Shown here one piece after another: positions 62,236 through 64,000 of a DNA stretch of 64,000 bases. The position numbers and the translations under genes were made by a program. Source of the DNA: Struthio camelus (lineage: Eukaryota > Chordata > Aves > Struthioniformes > Struthionidae); the NCBI RefSeq assembly GCF_040807025.1, contig NC_090968.1:6995906-7059905 (forward strand), in the 5' to 3' direction. How positions within the stretch are numbered: the first letter of the stretch is position 1; every line of letters starts with the position of its first letter. The notes under the pieces were generated by a model. It had not been told where the DNA came from and searched no databases. It was given only the letters and a program-made list of their open reading frames with translations.

Positions 62236-63809
62236 CCCACCGTGCCGGCCCTCCCTGGGCACCTGCCGGGGGCAGCCCGGGCGTGCTGGGAGGCAGGGGG
62301 CAGTGTGAACCAAGTGCTCCAGGTCTCCGTGGCCCCTGGGGCTCCCCAGGGTGCTGCCCTTCCTGGAGGAGCGGCCACAGGGTGGCCATGAGCACCGCTG
62401 GCCCCAGCGCCATCCTGCGCTGCCCGGCACCCTCAGCCCTGCCTGCAGGGCCGGCTGGGGACGGGGTGGCTCCAGCACCTCCCCGGAGCAATCTGGTTCC
62501 TGCTCCCTGCGGAAGGGACCAGGACCCAGCCCCGAGGCTGTGGTGCGTGGGGACATCAGCTTGCCACCACCCTCAGCCCCGTCCAGCGGGGTCTGGCCGC
62601 TCTCCCCTGGGCGGCTTCCCCGGCCCGGTGGCATGCGGAGCAAGGAGCTGGGGAGGTGACGCTGAGCACGGGGAGAGTTCAGGCACTGGGCAGCTTCCAG
62701 CAGCCGGATGTCACTGAGAGCTCTGCCATCCCGACACGTCCCCCTGCCCGCACGTCCCCGCAGGTCTGCCAGGCTCGAAGGGCTCACAGCCAGGGGCTTT
62801 CCTCTGCGGGAGCTAAAGGAGCTGTCACAGGACCTGCTCTTGCTGCCCACCACGCCGGTGGTCACCAGCAAGGGGCATTCGGTGTGCAATAAAATGACTT
62901 GTATTGCTCGGTGCCGAGGGAGGGGGATGCCAGCCTGGGCAGGCGGAGGGGGAGACGGTGCCCGCCGCCGTGGCGGGCCTTGCGCGAGGTGCAGTAGCCC
63001 AGCAGCTCCTGCGTGGACACTTGCAGGGGATGTGCTCGGCCCTGCCACGGGCTGCACCCGGGGCGGCAATGGGGTAAAGCACTTGTGTAAGGCTTTCAAG
63101 CGAGTCTTTAATCTTGCAGAGCTGAATTATCGGCAGTCAGAGAGGAGGTTGCCATCCCATGGGCTCGCTAATTGAGAGCCTCTCGGGAAAGCCTTGTCCT
63201 CGGAAAGTGATGGAAACGTGGTGGGTTTCCTAGCGGCTGGGAGGGAAGTTCTCATTCATTTAATGCTTTGATTTTGGTCTGTCCCGTGTGATACACAGCT
63301 GTCGAGCCAACTGTGAGATCAATCAGGCAGAAGGGTTGCAAGGAGCAATAGAAGTGTCTTCCTGTGACAGATCTTTTCTTTCTTAATGTATTGTATTTCC
63401 TTCTCTGCTGAGCTCAGGAATATTTAGGCGATTAGATTAGGCGAGTCCAACTTCAAGGATGCTCAAGGAGCAGTCTTGATAGTGGCGACCATGAAAATTT
63501 GGAGAGGTTCCTGAGTGACTTGGCCTCCCCCATCCCATTTTGGGGGCAGATACAGGCATTTCAGAATTGTACTTGGAAATCTGGTGGCTTTCAGCACTGA
63601 AGGGCACACGTGGCCGCTTGTGAGGATAGGACTTGGGTTGCTGAGTGCTTAAGTACTTGTGCCCTGGGTGTGATGGTGCGGGAGGAAGACGGTCCTCGTA
63701 GCGTGGTAGGACGCTCCGCTAGGAGCCTGTTGAGATGGCAGTAAGCAAAGAGCTGTCGCTCTTCCTCTGTTTGCTTTGTTCCCAATGAAAACCCAAGAAC
63801 GTCGTCTCT
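62236..63809. other. Sequence upstream of NODAL without a recognised gene
   Basis: GC-rich to 63.1 kb, then AT-richer. A plus-strand AATAAA occurs at 62887-62892, but no exon that it would serve was recognised. Regulatory elements of NODAL may lie here. Confidence 0.4.
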
Positions 63810-64000
63810 GGGAGCGGATCGTGTTGGACTTCTCCGTCGTTGCCCGTCGTCTCCGGCGAGGGGCCCTGCTGCCGCCGGCGGCCCGGGGCCCCTCTGCTCT
63901 CCGGCCCGCGCCGCTGCCGGCCCCAAAGGAGGGCTTTGCCCCTGCTCCTGAGCCCGGGCCGGGCGGGGGGCGCCGGGGGCTCTGCGCCGCTGGGGCTGGA
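63810..64000. promoter_or_regulatory. CpG-rich block at the right edge
   Basis: Dense CpG begins near 63810 and runs off the window, as at a CpG-island promoter of the next gene. The gene itself cannot be identified from this fragment. Confidence 0.35.

Noticed and set aside
62209-63099. Minus-strand frame of 296 residues upstream of NODAL
   Set aside because: No domain; the composition is that of GC-rich non-coding DNA. It does not extend the NODAL reading frame, whose start and signal peptide are clear at 61722.

Overview
The window looks like a gene-dense, GC-rich stretch of a bird microchromosome. Six vertebrate protein-coding genes can be read exon by exon. Introns are short, interspersed repeats are scarce, and the DNA is full of GC-skewed minisatellites. 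The beta-adrenergic receptor matches the avian 'beta-4C' type, including its small spliced C-terminal exon. All gene names come from reading translated exons against remembered family sequences; no search was run.

Layout: (1) 1-6.5 kb, first coding exon of RAB11FIP1 (minus), between two large minisatellites; the rest of the gene lies off the left edge. (2) 8.2-12.8 kb (possibly to 14.3 kb), a two-coding-exon PRLHR-type peptide GPCR (minus). (3) 17.7-20.7 kb, nine-exon GOT1L1 (minus), an aspartate-aminotransferase relative that keeps its PLP lysine but has lost substrate-binding residues. (4) 21.9-23.0 kb, NPM2-like nucleoplasmin (minus) with an acidic tail and no visible basic nuclear-localisation tail. 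(5) 24.8-28.4 kb, ADRB3 (minus), with a 14-residue C-terminal piece completed by a separate exon. (6) 29-41 kb, no recognisable gene, but an orphan candidate exon near 30.1 kb, two CpG-rich blocks and several tandem arrays. (7) 41.5-50.6 kb, EIF4EBP1 (plus), three coding exons with a 7 kb AT-richer first intron. (8) 50.7-59.6 kb, intergenic, with an isolated CpG-rich block near 56-57 kb. (9) 59.7-61.7 kb, NODAL (minus), convergent with EIF4EBP1. The right edge ends in another CpG-rich block.

The order RAB11FIP1-GOT1L1-ADRB3-EIF4EBP1 matches human 8p11.23, with a PRLHR-type receptor and NPM2 (8p21 in human) inserted. NODAL beside EIF4EBP1, rather than EIF4EBP2 as in human 10q22, marks it as the other Nodal paralogue. 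The genes share no pathway; what links them is inherited synteny. The best leads are the altered GOT1L1 active site, the shifted cysteine and coding minisatellite in NODAL, the NPM2 tail, the stop codon built into the ADRB3 splice donor, the opposite-skew arrays around the RAB11FIP1 promoter, and the orphan exon at 30 kb.
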